Shown: positions 7,928 to 18,365, counted from the stretch's first letter. The stretch is 48,090 nucleotides of DNA from an uncultured Caulobacter sp. (GCF_947036865.1 NZ_CAMQSF010000028.1:1-48090); one strand, 5' to 3'. Program-made: numbers and translations. The notes: generated from the sequence alone by a model not told the origin.

Positions 7928-8007
7928 GGGAGGACGAACGGGCTTGCGCGGCCCTGGCTCCCTGGAACACCCAGCCAGCCTCGTCGCGCCTCCCCGATAT
8001 GTGGAGG

Positions 8008-8035
8008 CTCGGGGACGCCGTAAAGGCGCCCCGAG
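8008..8035 (-). terminator. Possible terminator hairpin after the gcv operon
   Basis: CTCGGGG-CGCC and GGCG-CCCCGAG pair with a single bulged base around a GTAAA loop, 25 bases past the gcvPB stop. It has no T tract, so it may be factor-dependent or merely a 3' stabiliser. Confidence 0.4.
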
Positions 8036-8059
8036 GTCGCAAGGGGGGTATGGAAAATG

Positions 8060-9637
8060 CTATTCAGCCGCCAGTGGCGCCGCGGCCACAGGTTTCCACC
8101 TCAACCGGGGCTTGCGGGCCGCCAGGGTCTCGTCGAGGCGCCGGAGCGGGGCGTGATACGGCGCGCCCTTGAAGCGTTCCGTATCCCCCGCCTTGGCCGC
8201 GCCGGCCAGGGCCCGCAGAGCGGCGATGAAGCGGTCCAGCTCCTGCTTGCTCTCGGTCTCGGTCGGCTCGATCAGCATCGCGCCATGAACGACCAGCGGG
8301 AAGTACATGGTCATGGGGTGGAAGCCCTCGTCGATCATCGCCTTGGCGAAGTCGAGCGTGGTCACGCCCGTGCCCTCCAGCCAGCTGTCGTCGAACAGGG
8401 CCTCGTGCATGCACGGGCCGTCCGGGAAGGCCGGGCTCATCACGTCCTTCAGCCGCGCCTTGACGTAGTTGGCGTTCAGCACCGCGTCCTCGGCCACCTG
8501 GCGCAGGCCGTCGGCCCCGTGGCTCAGCATGTAGGCATAGGCGCGGACATACATGCCCATCTGGCCATGGAAGGCGCTCATCCGGCCAAACGCCGTCTCC
8601 GCCCCCGCCTCGCCGGCGTGCTCGGCCAGCGAGAAGCCGCCGTCGTCATGGACCAGCCAGGGGGTCGGGGCGAACGGGGCCAAGGCCGCGCTCAGCACCA
8701 CCGGACCCGCGCCCGGACCGCCGCCGCCGTGCGGCGTCGAAAAGGTCTTGTGCAGGTTGATGTGCATGGCGTCGACGCCCAGGTCGCCCGGGCGCACCCG
8801 GCCGACGATGGCGTTGAAGTTGGCGCCGTCGCAGTAGAAATAGGCCCCGGCCGCGTGGGTCAGGCGGGCGATTTCGACCACGTCGCGCTCGAACAGGCCG
8901 CAGGTGTTGGGGTTGGTGACCATGATGGCGGCCACATGGTCGCCGAGCTTGGATTCCAGGTCTGCTAGGTCGACGCGGCCGTCCTCGGTCTGGGCGATCT
9001 CGACCACCGTATAGCCGACGAAGGCCGCCGTGGCGGGGTTGGTGCCGTGAGCGCTGGTCGGGGCCAGCACCGTCTTGCGGTGGCCGTTGCCGGCCGCCTC
9101 GTGGGCGGCGCGGATGGCCAGCAGGCCGCAGAGCTCGCCGTGCGCGCCGGCCTTGGGCGTCAGCGCCACCGCCGGCATGCCGGTCAGGGTCTTCAGCCAG
9201 TGGGCCAGGCGGTCCATCAGCGTCAGAGCGCCCTGCACCGTCGAGGTCGGCTGCAGCGGGTGGATGTCCGAGAAGCCCGGCAGGCGCGCCATCTTCTCGT
9301 TCAGGCGCGGGTTGTGCTTCATCGTGCACGAGCCCAGCGGATAGAGCGCCAGGTCGATGGCGTGGTTCTTCTGGCTGAGGCGGACATAGTGGCGGACCAC
9401 TTCCGGCTCCGACAGGCCCGGCAGGCCGATCGGCTCGGCGCGAAGCAGGCCGGCCAGGTCGTCCGAGGGGGCGGCGGCGTCCGGCAGGTCGACGCCGGTC
9501 TTGTTCCAGCCGTCCAGTTCGAAGATCAGGGCCTCGTCCTGCAGCAGGCCGCGCGCGCCGGTCAGGGTCGCGTGGCTGGCGGGGGCGTCATTGGCGGCTT
9601 CGGGACGCGTGGGGCGGCCGACATTGTTCATGCTCAT
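8060..9637 (-). CDS. gcvPB: Glycine dehydrogenase (decarboxylating) subunit 2
   Basis: Beta subunit of the two-subunit P-protein, 525 residues. With GcvPA it decarboxylates glycine and passes the aminomethyl group to lipoyl-GcvH. The pyridoxal phosphate lysine is Lys297 in [14 protein letters not shown], and the glycine-rich stretch after it is typical. Bacteria have either a fused ~950-residue P-protein or two ~450-520 residue subunits; this is the latter. Its ATG overlaps the gcvPA stop by four bases (9634-9637). Last gene of the riboswitch-controlled gcv operon. Confidence 0.96.
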   Translation of the reverse strand: MSMNNVGRPTRPEAANDAPASHATLTGARGLLQDEALIFELDGWNKTGVDLPDAAAPSDDLAGLLRAEPIGLPGLSEPEVVRHYVRLSQKNHAIDLALYPLGSCTMKHNPRLNEKMARLPGFSDIHPLQPTSTVQGALTLMDRLAHWLKTLTGMPAVALTPKAGAHGELCGLLAIRAAHEAAGNGHRKTVLAPTSAHGTNPATAAFVGYTVVEIAQTEDGRVDLADLESKLGDHVAAIMVTNPNTCGLFERDVVEIARLTHAAGAYFYCDGANFNAIVGRVRPGDLGVDAMHINLHKTFSTPHGGGGPGAGPVVLSAALAPFAPTPWLVHDDGGFSLAEHAGEAGAETAFGRMSAFHGQMGMYVRAYAYMLSHGADGLRQVAEDAVLNANYVKARLKDVMSPAFPDGPCMHEALFDDSWLEGTGVTTLDFAKAMIDEGFHPMTMYFPLVVHGAMLIEPTETESKQELDRFIAALRALAGAAKAGDTERFKGAPYHAPLRRLDETLAARKPRLRWKPVAAAPLAAE

Positions 9638-10980
9638 TGGGCGAACACCTTGGTCAGGGCCTTGGCGAAAACGGTGATGTCGATGTCCAGCGTGGTCTCG
9701 GTGGCGGCGACCAGCAGCACGTCGTCCAGGCCCGCGCCCGCGTCGAGGCGCGAGAACGGCACGCCGGCGATCACGCCGTTATTGGCCAGGGTCTCGACAA
9801 GATCGGCGGCGTTCTTCGGCACGCGGATGGCGAACTCGTTGAAGAAGCGGGGCGTCAGAATCTCGACGCCCGGCACGGTCTTCAAAGCGTCGCGCAGGGC
9901 CAGGGCCTTCTGGTGATTGAGCGCGGCCAGCTTGCGCAGCCCCGTCTCGCCCAAGAGGCTCATATGGATCGAGAAGGCCAGGGCGCAGAGGCCGCTGTTG
10001 GTGCAGATGTTCGAGGTCGCCTTGTCGCGACGGATGTGCTGCTCGCGGGTCGACAGGGTCAGCACGAAGCCGCGCTGACCGTCGGCGTCCACCGTCTCGC
10101 CGCACAGGCGGCCCGGCATCTGGCGGACGAACTTTTCCTTGCAGGCGAAGAGACCCACATACGGGCCGCCGAAGTTCAGGCCGTTGCCGATCGACTGGCC
10201 CTCGGCCACGGCGATGTCGGCGCCCATCTCGCCGGGCGACTTCAGCAGGCCGTACGAGACGGCCTCGGTCGTCACCACGATCAGCAGCGCGCCGGCGGCC
10301 TGGGCGGCCTGGGCGATCTTGCTCACGTCGGTCACCGTGCCGAACACGTTGGGCGTCTGGACGACGACGCAGGCGGTGTCGGCATCGATAGCGGCGATCA
10401 CCGCGTCCTCGGCGTCGACGGCGGCCGGCATCCGGGTGGTGGCGACGCCGGCCGCGTGGGCCAGGGTCTCGATCGCGCCGACATAGTGCGGATGGACGCC
10501 GCCGGACATCACCGCCTTGCCGCGGCGGGTGATCCGGTGGGCCATCATCACCGCCTCGGCCGCGCCGGTCGAGCCGTCATAGAGCGAGGCGTTGGCCACC
10601 TCCATGCCGGTCAGGGCCGCGACCTGGGTCTGGAACTCGAACAGCACCTGCAGGGTGCCTTGGGCGATTTCCGGCTGATAGGGCGTGTAGCTGGTCAGGA
10701 ATTCCGACCGCTGGATGATGTGGTCGACCGTGGCCGGCACGTGGTGGCGATAGGCGCCGGCCCCGCAGAAGAACGGCCCCTCCCCCGCCGAGCGGTTGCG
10801 ACGCGCCAAGGCGGCCATCTCGCGCTCGACTTCAAGCTCGCCGGCGTGATGCGGCAGGTCGACCGGCGCGTCGCGGCGGGCCGAGGCCGGCACGTCCACG
10901 AACAGGTCGTCGATCGACTTGACGCCGATCGCGCCCAGCATCTCGACGCGGTCTTCGGGGGTCAGGGGGAGGTAGCGCAT
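9634..10980 (-). CDS. gcvPA: Glycine dehydrogenase (decarboxylating) subunit 1
   Basis: Alpha subunit of the P-protein, 448 residues from ATG 10980 ([15 protein letters not shown]). An upstream in-frame ATG at 10998 falls inside a palindromic repeat and is unlikely. Conserved blocks include [20 protein letters not shown] and [20 protein letters not shown], standard for GcvPA. It shares the pyridoxal phosphate fold but carries no cofactor lysine; the active site is completed by GcvPB, to which it is translationally coupled. A repeat element, unusual inside an operon, separates it from gcvH. Confidence 0.95.
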   Translation of the reverse strand: MRYLPLTPEDRVEMLGAIGVKSIDDLFVDVPASARRDAPVDLPHHAGELEVEREMAALARRNRSAGEGPFFCGAGAYRHHVPATVDHIIQRSEFLTSYTPYQPEIAQGTLQVLFEFQTQVAALTGMEVANASLYDGSTGAAEAVMMAHRITRRGKAVMSGGVHPHYVGAIETLAHAAGVATTRMPAAVDAEDAVIAAIDADTACVVVQTPNVFGTVTDVSKIAQAAQAAGALLIVVTTEAVSYGLLKSPGEMGADIAVAEGQSIGNGLNFGGPYVGLFACKEKFVRQMPGRLCGETVDADGQRGFVLTLSTREQHIRRDKATSNICTNSGLCALAFSIHMSLLGETGLRKLAALNHQKALALRDALKTVPGVEILTPRFFNEFAIRVPKNAADLVETLANNGVIAGVPFSRLDAGAGLDDVLLVAATETTLDIDITVFAKALTKVFAQ

Positions 10981-10997
10981 GCTTTTTAATCCGCGCA

Positions 10998-11057
10998 TCC
11001 CCGCGAAAGCGGGGACCTAAGCTGAGGAGGCCGCATGGGTCCCCGCTTTCGCGGGGA
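10998..11057. repeat. Mirrored palindromic repeat inside the gcv operon
   Basis: TCCCCGCGAAAGCGGGGACC (10998-11017) and its exact reverse complement (11038-11057) flank a 20-base centre. Each arm is also a small hairpin, CCCCGC-GAAA-GCGGGG. It lies between gcvH and gcvPA, which are on the same strand, so it must be read through. It has the same two-hairpin layout as 910-1047 and 44154-44267, with CATGGGTCCC at the inner edge as in the latter. Confidence 0.8.
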
Positions 11058-11066
11058 AAGCGGGGT

Positions 11067-11432
11067 TTAGAGAGTCGCCAGGAAAGCTTCGTACGCGTCG
11101 CGATCCATCAGGGCGTCGACCTCGGCCGGGTTGGCCAGCTTGATCTTGGCGAACCAGCCGCCGCTTTCCGGCAGGGCGTTGACGGTTTCGGGGCTGTCCG
11201 ACAGCTCGGCGTTGCCCTCGACCACTTCGCCCGAGACCGGGGCATAGACGTCGGAGGCGGCCTTGACGCTCTCGACCACCGCAAGGCCGTCGCCCTGCTT
11301 GACGGTCTTGCCGGCTTCCGGAACCTCGACGAACACCACGTCGCCCAATTGCTCGGCGGCGTAGGCCGTGATGCCGACGGTGGCCACGTCGCCCTCGACG
11401 ACGACCCATTCGTGATCCTTGGTGAAGCGCAT
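11067..11432 (-). CDS. gcvH: Glycine cleavage system H protein
   Basis: A 121-residue lipoyl carrier that shuttles the aminomethyl intermediate from P- to T-protein. The lipoylated residue is Lys57 in [15 protein letters not shown]. The length and the KDHEWV start match the family. It follows gcvT after 15 bases with an AGGACT-type ribosome site, and precedes gcvPA after a repeat element. Cytoplasmic. Confidence 0.97.
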   Translation of the reverse strand: MRFTKDHEWVVVEGDVATVGITAYAAEQLGDVVFVEVPEAGKTVKQGDGLAVVESVKAASDVYAPVSGEVVEGNAELSDSPETVNALPESGGWFAKIKLANPAEVDALMDRDAYEAFLATL

Positions 11433-11447
11433 CTTGGGAGTCCTCGC

Positions 11448-12572
11448 TTAGAGTTTGCGGACGTAGCGGTTGGGAACGAAGGGCGAAGCGACGACCTCGG
11501 CGGCCGCCGGCTTGCCGCGGACGATGACCTTAAGCTTGGTCCCGAGCCCCGCGAAGGCGGGCGGGGCGAAGCCGATGGCGATGGGATAGCCCAGGCTAGG
11601 CGCGAAGCCGCCGCTGGTCACCCTGCCGATGATGGCGCCGCTTTCGTCGGCGATCTCGGCGCCTTCGCGGGCCGGGGCGCCTTCCAGCACCTTCAGGTTC
11701 ACCCGGACGCGGGTGAGCTCGCCGGCCAGCTCCTTGGCGATGCGATCGGCGCCCAGATAGTCGCCGGCCTCGCGGCGCGACTTGCCGACGGCGAAGTTCA
11801 GGCCCGCCTCGATCGGCGAGACGGTCTCGTCCAGGTCGTGGCCATACAGCGGCAGGCCCGCCTCCAGGCGCAGGCTGTCGCGGGCGCCCAGGCCGATGGG
11901 GCGGACGCGCGCGTCGGCCAGCAACGTGTTCCAAACCCGCTCGGCCGCCCCGGCGGGCGCCGAGATCTCGTAGCCATCCTCGCCGGTATAGCCCGAGCGC
12001 GAGACGATGACGTCGACGCCGAAGGCGGTCAGGGCGCGGGCGTCCATGAACACCATCTGGGCGGCCTCGGGAATATGGGCGGCCAGCACGGCGGCGGCCT
12101 CGGGCCCCTGCAGGGCCAGCAGGGCGCGGTCCTCGAGGCGGGTCACCGTGGCCTCGCCGGCCAGCTCGCGGGCGATGATGGCGTAGTCGTTGTCCTTGCA
12201 GGCGCCGTTGACCACGACGAACAGGCCGTCGTCATCGGGTCGCGCGGTCATCAGGTCGTCGACGATGCCGCCCTCGGCGTTCAGCAGCACGCCGTAGCGC
12301 TGCTTGCCGGGCTTGAGGCCCTGATAGTCGGCGGAGACGACCTTCTCGAACGCCTTGGCCGGACTTGTTTCACCATTGGCGCCCCGGATGCGGGCCTGGC
12401 CCATGTGCGAGACGTCGAACAGGCCGGCGTGCTCGCGGGTCCAGAGGTGCTCCTTCAGCACCCCGTCCTTATACTGCACCGGCATGGAATAGCCCGCGAA
12501 CGGGACCATGCGCGCGCCGGCCGCCACGTGGGCGTCATAGAGCGGGGTCTTCTTGAGGTCTTGGTCGGACAC
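11448..12572 (-). CDS. gcvT: Glycine cleavage system T protein (aminomethyltransferase)
   Basis: A 374-residue folate-dependent enzyme that releases ammonia from aminomethyl-GcvH and forms methylene-tetrahydrofolate. Family blocks visible are KKTPLYDAHVAAGARMVPFA at the N-terminus, LFDVSHMGQ near residue 50, and the C-terminal barrel with ALGYPIAIG-like sequence. First gene of the operon. The ATG at 12572 lies about 58 bases past the riboswitch, leaving room for a control region that either masks the ribosome site or ends transcription. Confidence 0.97.
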   Translation of the reverse strand: MSDQDLKKTPLYDAHVAAGARMVPFAGYSMPVQYKDGVLKEHLWTREHAGLFDVSHMGQARIRGANGETSPAKAFEKVVSADYQGLKPGKQRYGVLLNAEGGIVDDLMTARPDDDGLFVVVNGACKDNDYAIIARELAGEATVTRLEDRALLALQGPEAAAVLAAHIPEAAQMVFMDARALTAFGVDVIVSRSGYTGEDGYEISAPAGAAERVWNTLLADARVRPIGLGARDSLRLEAGLPLYGHDLDETVSPIEAGLNFAVGKSRREAGDYLGADRIAKELAGELTRVRVNLKVLEGAPAREGAEIADESGAIIGRVTSGGFAPSLGYPIAIGFAPPAFAGLGTKLKVIVRGKPAAAEVVASPFVPNRYVRKL

Positions 12573-12630
12573 GCGGCGAGGGCTCCAAGCGGGGTCGGCG
12601 AGGCGGCCGGCGTCGCCGGCTGGTCGCGCC

Positions 12631-12838
12631 CCCGCTGTCCCTTGGACCTGAGAGATTCCGGGGCTTTGCGGCCCCTTGCTCCTTCGGCGAGCCGCCCTTT
12701 CGGGGGCCTCTTTCCAGCGTTCCTAAACCCGCGCGGTCCTTTTGCCTGAGCGTTTCCGGGGCGGTTGCGCCTTCGGCCTCGGGAGCGAATCCCGATGTCT
12801 CCCGCGAGGGTCTTCGGCTCTTTGGGCGAGGCGGGAAC
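12631..12838 (-). promoter_or_regulatory. Tandem glycine riboswitch controlling gcvT-gcvH-gcvPA-gcvPB
   Basis: On the minus strand two aptamers follow each other. The upstream one (about 12738-12838) has GGGAGACATCGGG, CCGAAGGCGCAA and AACGCTCAGGCAAAAGGAC; the downstream one (about 12631-12722) has GGAAAGAGGC, CCGAAGGAGCAA and ATCTCTCAGGTCCAAGGGAC. GCCGAAGG-G-GCAA followed by CTCAGG and a purine-rich GGAC is the conserved glycine aptamer core, and head-to-tail pairing is the classical form. Glycine binding is expected to turn on the cleavage operon downstream. Confidence 0.93.
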
Positions 12839-13095
12839 AAGAGTCAACGACGGACCTGTCCGCGCGCCCGGCGATTGCGAACAATCCAAGAACATGCTCA
12901 GGATTTGAGGTCACATTTTGTGACGTCAGCTCCCTTCGACGGCCGTACGGCCGCCGCTCCAGGTGCGAAAACCGTCACCGCCAACTGGCTTTGCTGGCCA
13001 AGCAGCTGCGCCTGGTTTTGGTCGCCGAGCAGTATCTCGAGCGCGGCGGCGTCGAGGACCAGCTGGGCGTTCTGAAGGACCTGGAGCGGACCTAG
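12839..13095 (+). other. Gap upstream of the riboswitch; possible gene remnant at its end
   Basis: Holds the expected gcv promoter and two perfect palindromes: GTCACATTTTGTGAC (12910-12924) and CGGCCGTACGGCCG (12939-12952). From about 13003 the plus strand reads LLAKQLRLVLVAEQYLERGG and ends at a TAG (13093-13095), with strong GC at third positions. The frame has no convincing start or ribosome site, so it may be the tail of a decayed gene. Its stop overlaps the metalloprotease stop on one CTAG. Confidence 0.3.
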
Positions 13096-15602
13096 AGCCG
13101 GAGATCTCCGAACCAGTCGTCCTCGCCGATCGGCGGACCGGGCGGGACCGCGACCTTGGCCTTGCCCTCGGCGATCAGGGCGGCAAGGCGCTCGCCGCTC
13201 TCGTCCAAGACCACGCCGGCCAGGACTCGCGCCTGCGCCTTGTCGGCCGCGTCGCCGACGGCGGTCTTCAGCCCCTTGCCCCAGTCGACAAGGCGCGCGC
13301 GGATCAGCGCGCCGGCGGTCGGCGACAGGTCCTTGTCCGCCAGGGCCTGGGCGAGACCGACCACCAGCCGCTGGCGGACGCGGCGCGCCAGCTCGGCCTG
13401 CCGGCCGGTCGCCTTGCCGTCGAAGGCGGCGAAGGCCAGGGCCTTGTCCAGCAGCCCCTCGACGCCGGGCTGGGCCGGATCGCGGCGCTTGGCCTCCATC
13501 AGGCGGTTCAGGCGCGCCGGGGCGAAGAGATCGCTCCAGACGAGGTCGGCGGCGACCTCGGCCGCGGCGGGCAGGTCGAAGACCGGCCCCTGCTGGAAGG
13601 TCTCGATCTCGTAGGCGTGGTCCCCGCCCTGCGACTGGCCCGAGGTCAGGACGTCCAGCGCGGTATCGGGAAGGTCGAGCGCCGCGGGGGTGATGGTTCG
13701 CAGCAGCGCGTCGATCGCGGCGGACTGGCGATCGGCCGAGACGATCCTCGACGCCTCGTGCTTGTGGCCTTCGGCCCCGTAGGTGAAGTCGATCCCGCCG
13801 ACCAGCTTGGCGGTCGCGTCGACCTGGTAGCGCTGGAAGATGTAGATCGGCACGACGATCCTGCGCAGATCCGCCACCGACGCGCCCTTGGGCAGGTTGC
13901 GCAGGCCGAAGCGATCGAGCGCGATCTTGCGCACCGCCATCACATGGTCGAGCTCGGCGACGGGGTCGGAACCGTTGTCCCAGACCGCGCCGAGGGGATG
14001 GGGCGTGTCGGCGGCGCGGGCGTCCTCGTCGGAGACGTAGCGCAGGCCGTCGGCCTGGCTCTTGTCGGCCTTCGCCTTCAGCCAGGCCTTCTCGTCGACG
14101 CCGGCGGGCGCGACCCCGTACAGCCAATCGATCACGAACCTGTCCCAAGCCCCGACCCCGCGCGCATAGGCGTCGGAGAAGTCGAGCTGGCCGTCCTTGA
14201 TGGCGATCTTCGGGGCCGGATAGTCCATCACCGAGGCGCGGCCGCCATAGGTGCTGGCGGCGAAATTGTGCTGCAGGCCGATCGAATGGCCGATCTCGTG
14301 CGGCGCCAGTTGGCGCAGGCGCGCCAGCGAGATCTCGATCGGATCGTTGGGACCGCCCTGGCCGGTCTTGTCGGCGCCTTCCAGGCCCTCGAAGATCATC
14401 CGGTCCTGGCGCACCCGCTGCGAGCCCAGGAGCACGTCGCCCTTGATGATCTCGCCCGTGCGCGGATCGACCACCGCGTGGCCGTAGGACCAGCCGCGCG
14501 TCTGCCGGTGCACCCAGTTGACGACATTGTAGCGCGCGTCGAGCGGCGAGACGCCCTCGGGCAGCAGTTCCACCTTGAAGGCGTCGATGAAGCCAGCGGC
14601 CTCGAAGGCCTGGCTCCACCAGCGGCCGCCCTCGATCAGGGCCGAGCGCACCGGCTCGGGCGCGGCGCGGTCGACATAGAAGACGATCGGCTTCTTGACC
14701 GGCGAGCGGGCGGCGGCCGGGTCGGTCTTCTCCAGCCGGAAACGGTGCACTAGGCGATAGACGATCGGCTCGCCCAGCGGCGCGGAATAGTCGGCGACGG
14801 TGTGGTCGATGACCCCGACGCGCGGATCGTTCTGGCGGGGGACATAGCCCGGCTCGGGCAGGGCCACGAACGAGTGGTGCAGGGCCAGGGTGACGTTGCG
14901 CGGATCGGGAACGATGCCGCGCACCTCGCCGCCGGGATCGTCGCCGACGAAGGTCTCGACGGCTTCCAGCTCGACGTTCGTCGGGAAGACGTTCACCTCG
15001 CCGGTGTCGGCGTAGGACAGGCCGTCGTTCAGGCGGAAATCGCCCTGCTTGCTGCGCTTGAGGGTCTTGGCGATGCCCTGCGCGTCGCGAACCAGGAACG
15101 AGGTGATGTCCACCAAAAGGCCGCCGTCCAGACTCTCGGCCTCGACCGTGTTCGACCAGACGCTGGAGATCGGGAACGAGTCGGCCACCGCCTTTTGCTC
15201 GTCGACCGAGCCGCGCGCCGCCGAGAAACCCCAGTTCTCGAACTGGGCGACGATCTTGCCGCCCACCTTGCGGAACGCGAGGATCTGCGTGTCGCCCGGC
15301 GCCGAGCGGTCGAGGCCGGTCGGGTTGGAACCGAGACCGGCGCGCAGATAGGTCTGGTAGATGTAGCGCCCCGCGATCCCGTCCGCGCTGGGCTTGGGCA
15401 GCAGCATCAGGATCCTGCTCTTCTTCTTGTCGACGAAGATCGGCGCCAGGCCGTCCTTGCGCTCCAGCCCGGCGATCGCGTCGGCGAACTTGTCGGTCTT
15501 CTTGTCGGCGACACCCGACTTGGGGGCCTCGGCGAACGCTGGCGCGGCGATGGCGCTGACACAGACGCTCGCCAGCAACATGGCGACCACGGACTTCTTC
15601 AT
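13092..15602 (-). CDS. Secreted zinc-dependent metalloprotease (DUF5117/DUF4953 type)
   Basis: An 836-residue exported protein. I start it at ATG 15602 (MKKSVVAMLL), giving a clean signal peptide ending near AFA-EAP, with GAGGGGTC as ribosome site; a longer reading to 15662 runs into a repeat. The zinc site HEIGHSIGLQH lies at about residues 435-445, with the third ligand as a histidine (the HExxHxxGxxH metzincin pattern). The flanking N-terminal (DUF5117-like) and C-terminal regions are those of the large bacterial family. Likely periplasmic or outer-membrane associated; substrate unknown. Confidence 0.87.
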   Translation of the reverse strand: MKKSVVAMLLASVCVSAIAAPAFAEAPKSGVADKKTDKFADAIAGLERKDGLAPIFVDKKKSRILMLLPKPSADGIAGRYIYQTYLRAGLGSNPTGLDRSAPGDTQILAFRKVGGKIVAQFENWGFSAARGSVDEQKAVADSFPISSVWSNTVEAESLDGGLLVDITSFLVRDAQGIAKTLKRSKQGDFRLNDGLSYADTGEVNVFPTNVELEAVETFVGDDPGGEVRGIVPDPRNVTLALHHSFVALPEPGYVPRQNDPRVGVIDHTVADYSAPLGEPIVYRLVHRFRLEKTDPAAARSPVKKPIVFYVDRAAPEPVRSALIEGGRWWSQAFEAAGFIDAFKVELLPEGVSPLDARYNVVNWVHRQTRGWSYGHAVVDPRTGEIIKGDVLLGSQRVRQDRMIFEGLEGADKTGQGGPNDPIEISLARLRQLAPHEIGHSIGLQHNFAASTYGGRASVMDYPAPKIAIKDGQLDFSDAYARGVGAWDRFVIDWLYGVAPAGVDEKAWLKAKADKSQADGLRYVSDEDARAADTPHPLGAVWDNGSDPVAELDHVMAVRKIALDRFGLRNLPKGASVADLRRIVVPIYIFQRYQVDATAKLVGGIDFTYGAEGHKHEASRIVSADRQSAAIDALLRTITPAALDLPDTALDVLTSGQSQGGDHAYEIETFQQGPVFDLPAAAEVAADLVWSDLFAPARLNRLMEAKRRDPAQPGVEGLLDKALAFAAFDGKATGRQAELARRVRQRLVVGLAQALADKDLSPTAGALIRARLVDWGKGLKTAVGDAADKAQARVLAGVVLDESGERLAALIAEGKAKVAVPPGPPIGEDDWFGDLRL

Positions 15603-15671
15603 GACCCCTCCGACGCGCGAATGGCGCGGCGGGACTGTCGGGCGGCGTTGTCGAGATTGCAACGGCGATCT

Positions 15672-15696
15672 CCCCTTCCCCGCGAGGGGGAAGGGG
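15672..15696 (-). repeat. GC hairpin after argS
   Basis: CCCCTTCCCC (15672-15681) pairs with the following GGGGGAAGGGG across GCGA. It lies ten bases past the argS stop and has no T tract. It resembles the purine/pyrimidine palindromes at 19756 and 47119, so it may be a repeat as much as a terminator. Confidence 0.5.
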
Positions 15697-15705
15697 CTCG
15701 GGATC

Positions 15706-17508
15706 CTACATCCGCTCGGGCGCCTCGATGCCGAGCAGGTCCAGGGCCAGCTCCAGCTGGCGCAGGGTCGTCTCGGCCAAGGCCAAGCGCGAGCCGCGCA
15801 TCTCTTCGGTGTCGGCGCTCATGATCGGGCAGGCGGCGTAGAACTTCGAGAAGACCTGGGCCAGCTTGTAGGCGTGCTCGGCGATGAAGTTCGGGGCCTT
15901 CTTGTCGTAGGCCTCGCCCAGCGCGCCCTCGAAGGCGTCGAGCAGCATGGCCAGATCCCGCTCGGCCGGCTCGCGGATCTCGATCCGCCCCGCCGTCGCG
16001 CCCGCCTCGGCCGCGCGGCGCAGCACGCTCTTGATGCGCACCGACTGGTACAGCAGGTACGGCCCCGTCTTGCCCTCGAAGCTGGTGAAGCGGTCGAGGT
16101 CGAAGACGTAGGAGGTGCCGCGGAAGTTCTGCAGGTCGGCGAACTTCAGCGCCGCGACGCCGACCTTGTGCGCGGTGTCCTCGAACTGCTCCTCGGAAAG
16201 CTCGGCCCCGAGGCCGGCTTCGCGCAGGCGTTCGCGCGCCTTCTCGCGAGCCATTTCGATCAGGTCGTGCAGCTTCAGGACGCCGCCGGCGCGGGTCTTG
16301 AACGGCTTGCCGTCCGGCCCGTTCATGGTGCCGAAGCCGATATGCTCCAGCGAGCCCTCCTCGGCGTAGCCGGCCAGATAGGCGGCGCGGAACACCGTCT
16401 CGAAGTGGTCGGCCTGGCGCTGGTCGACGCAGTAGAGAATGAGGTGCGGGTCGAACGACTTGCGGCGATCCAGGATCGTGGCGAGATCGGTCGTGCCGTA
16501 CATGGCCGAGCCCTCGGACGAGACCACCAGCAGCGGCGGCACGTCTCGCTTGTCGCCCTCGCGGGCCACGCGGACGATGCGGGCGCCCTGGTCCTCGACC
16601 AGCAGGCCCTTGACCTCCAGCTGATGGACCATCGGCTCGATCAGGTCGTTGACGTCGCTCTCGCCCTTCCAGAGGTCGAAGTCGACGCCCAGGGCGTGGA
16701 ACTCGCGCTCCAGGGCCACGCGGCTGACCTTGACGAAGTGACGCCACAGCAGCCGATAGCCGAAGCGGCCGTTCTGCAGCTCGGCGGTCGCCTTGCGCGC
16801 GCGCTCCTTGAAGCCCGGATCTTCCTTCTGGCGCAGCGAGGCGGCCGGATAGACGCGGTCGAGGTCGGCGAGGGTGATCCGTCGGTCGAACTCGGCCATC
16901 AGCTTGGCCTCGTCGGCGGGGGAGAAGCCGCGCGGCGCCTCGGGCAGCTTCTCCATCAGGGCGCGGATGAAGGGATCCTCGTCCATCAGGGCGCTGATCA
17001 GCAAGCCCATCTGGAAGCCCCAGTCGCCGAAGTGGGCGTCGCCGACCACTTCGTCGCCGCGGAAGCGATAGAGCCGCTTGACCGACTCGCCGATGATCGA
17101 GGCCCGCAGGTGCCCCACGTGCATCGGCTTGGCGACGTTGGGGCCGGCATAGTCGACCAGCACGCGACGCGGCGCGTCGAGCAGTTGGGCCCCGGCGCGA
17201 GCGTCGGCCGCGATCTCGCGGGCGCGGGCCGACAGGGCCTCGTCGCTGACCCGCATGTTGATGAAGCCGACGCCGGCGATCTCCACCGACGCCAGGCGCG
17301 GATCACCCTTGAGGATGTCGACCACCTGCACGGCGATCTCGCGCGGGTTACGCTTGGCGCTCTTGGCGGCCGCCAGGGCGCCGTTGCACTGGAAATCGGC
17401 CAGGTCCGGACGGTCGGAGGCGGTGACGCGTCCGAATTCGGGGGGCAGTCCGGCGGCCTGGAAAGCGGCCGCGGCCGCTTCGCTCAAGGACCGCTTCAAA
17501 TCGTTCAT
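15706..17508 (-). CDS. argS: Arginyl-tRNA synthetase
   Basis: A 600-residue class I aminoacyl-tRNA synthetase that charges tRNA-Arg. It has the N-terminal Arg-tRNA synthetase domain (GFINMRVSD near residue 82), the HIGH motif as HVGH (130-133) in [20 protein letters not shown] in the catalytic core, and a C-terminal anticodon-binding DALR domain (from about 480) with [15 protein letters not shown] just before it. The ATG overlaps the stop of the exported protein gene upstream by four bases. Confidence 0.97.
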   Translation of the reverse strand: MNDLKRSLSEAAAAAFQAAGLPPEFGRVTASDRPDLADFQCNGALAAAKSAKRNPREIAVQVVDILKGDPRLASVEIAGVGFINMRVSDEALSARAREIAADARAGAQLLDAPRRVLVDYAGPNVAKPMHVGHLRASIIGESVKRLYRFRGDEVVGDAHFGDWGFQMGLLISALMDEDPFIRALMEKLPEAPRGFSPADEAKLMAEFDRRITLADLDRVYPAASLRQKEDPGFKERARKATAELQNGRFGYRLLWRHFVKVSRVALEREFHALGVDFDLWKGESDVNDLIEPMVHQLEVKGLLVEDQGARIVRVAREGDKRDVPPLLVVSSEGSAMYGTTDLATILDRRKSFDPHLILYCVDQRQADHFETVFRAAYLAGYAEEGSLEHIGFGTMNGPDGKPFKTRAGGVLKLHDLIEMAREKARERLREAGLGAELSEEQFEDTAHKVGVAALKFADLQNFRGTSYVFDLDRFTSFEGKTGPYLLYQSVRIKSVLRRAAEAGATAGRIEIREPAERDLAMLLDAFEGALGEAYDKKAPNFIAEHAYKLAQVFSKFYAACPIMSADTEEMRGSRLALAETTLRQLELALDLLGIEAPERM

Positions 17509-18221
17509 TGCTTGGTGGAGGTCCCTGCTTGGCCGGCTTGGCCCGACGTGTTCTGGGCGGTCTGGCCGGCGTTGACCCGGAAGCGCTTACCCTCGCGATT
17601 GAAGGCGGCCATCTCCGGCGTCACGTCGAAGCCGAGCAGCACCTCGAAATTGCCGCCGCTGACCTTGGCGTCGGCGCGCGGGATGGTGATCTGCTCGATC
17701 GTCTGGGTGGTATAGACGCGATCCTGGCCGGGCGAGAAGCTGACCGGCAGGTCGAAATATTCCTTGGCGATCACGGCCTGATTCCGCTCGGTGACGGCGA
17801 CCCAGTAGCGATAGGTGTGCTTGTCGCCCTGCGCCGTCGGACCGCGACCCAGCTGGAACAGCGCCTCGACGCGGATCTTGATCGGCTCGTCGCTCTTGTA
17901 GGCGCAGCCGGAGGTCAGGCTCTGGATCTCGCCGGTGAAGCCGGCCTGGCTGGCCGCCTCCTTGCCGTCCTTGAACTCGATATAGCGGCTGGCGTCGTAC
18001 AGCACCTTCACATAGGGGCAGGGGCCGGCGTTGCGCAGCTGCGGCAGCGGCGCCTTGGGCTGGTTCCACTCCTCGTCGCGCTTCTTCTTCTTGGCGGAGT
18101 CGTCGTCCCCGCCGCCGCCTTGGTCGCCGCTCGGCCGGCGCTGGGCCAGAGCGGTCGTCGCCGTCGCGGCGATCGAGACGGCCATCAGGGCGCTGAGGGC
18201 GAGCGTGAAGGTGCGGCGCAT
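17505..18221 (-). CDS. Exported protein of unknown function upstream of argS
   Basis: A 238-residue protein with a signal peptide ending near ALA-QRR (about residue 27), then a low-complexity Gly/Asp/Lys linker and a globular domain (about 55-215). Three cysteines (GPCPYV, SGCAYK) may form a disulfide. The C-terminal 20 residues are Gln/Gly/Thr-rich. I do not recognise a domain. It is coupled to argS by an ATGA overlap. The substrate or partner is unknown; periplasmic location is likely. Confidence 0.75.
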   Translation of the reverse strand: MRRTFTLALSALMAVSIAATATTALAQRRPSGDQGGGGDDDSAKKKKRDEEWNQPKAPLPQLRNAGPCPYVKVLYDASRYIEFKDGKEAASQAGFTGEIQSLTSGCAYKSDEPIKIRVEALFQLGRGPTAQGDKHTYRYWVAVTERNQAVIAKEYFDLPVSFSPGQDRVYTTQTIEQITIPRADAKVSGGNFEVLLGFDVTPEMAAFNREGKRFRVNAGQTAQNTSGQAGQAGTSTKQ

Positions 18222-18365
18222 GAAACGTCGGTTCCGAGAAGAAAGAGAGCCAAGCGGGACCTTGAGCCCCCGTCGGCGTCATGCAGCCTGATAAAGGCAT
18301 ATGCGTGACGTCGCAACGACGCAGACTCCTGGCGCCTGGCGGCCGGACCCACTAGGTTCCGCGCC

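Noticed and set aside
9637..10989. Plus-strand ORF of 450 codons
   Set aside because: Antisense to gcvPA, which has unmistakable family motifs.
12910..12924. GTCACATTTTGTGAC as a Crp-family binding site
   Set aside because: The half-sites are inverted and too close compared with TGTGA-N6-TCACA; kept only as an unexplained palindrome.
12963..14753. Plus-strand ORF of 596 codons
   Set aside because: Antisense to the metalloprotease with its HEIGH site; no recognisable motif.
15394..17715. Plus-strand ORF of 773 codons
   Set aside because: Antisense to argS and the metalloprotease start; high GC keeps opposite frames open. The product is His/Gly/Arg/Gln-rich nonsense.
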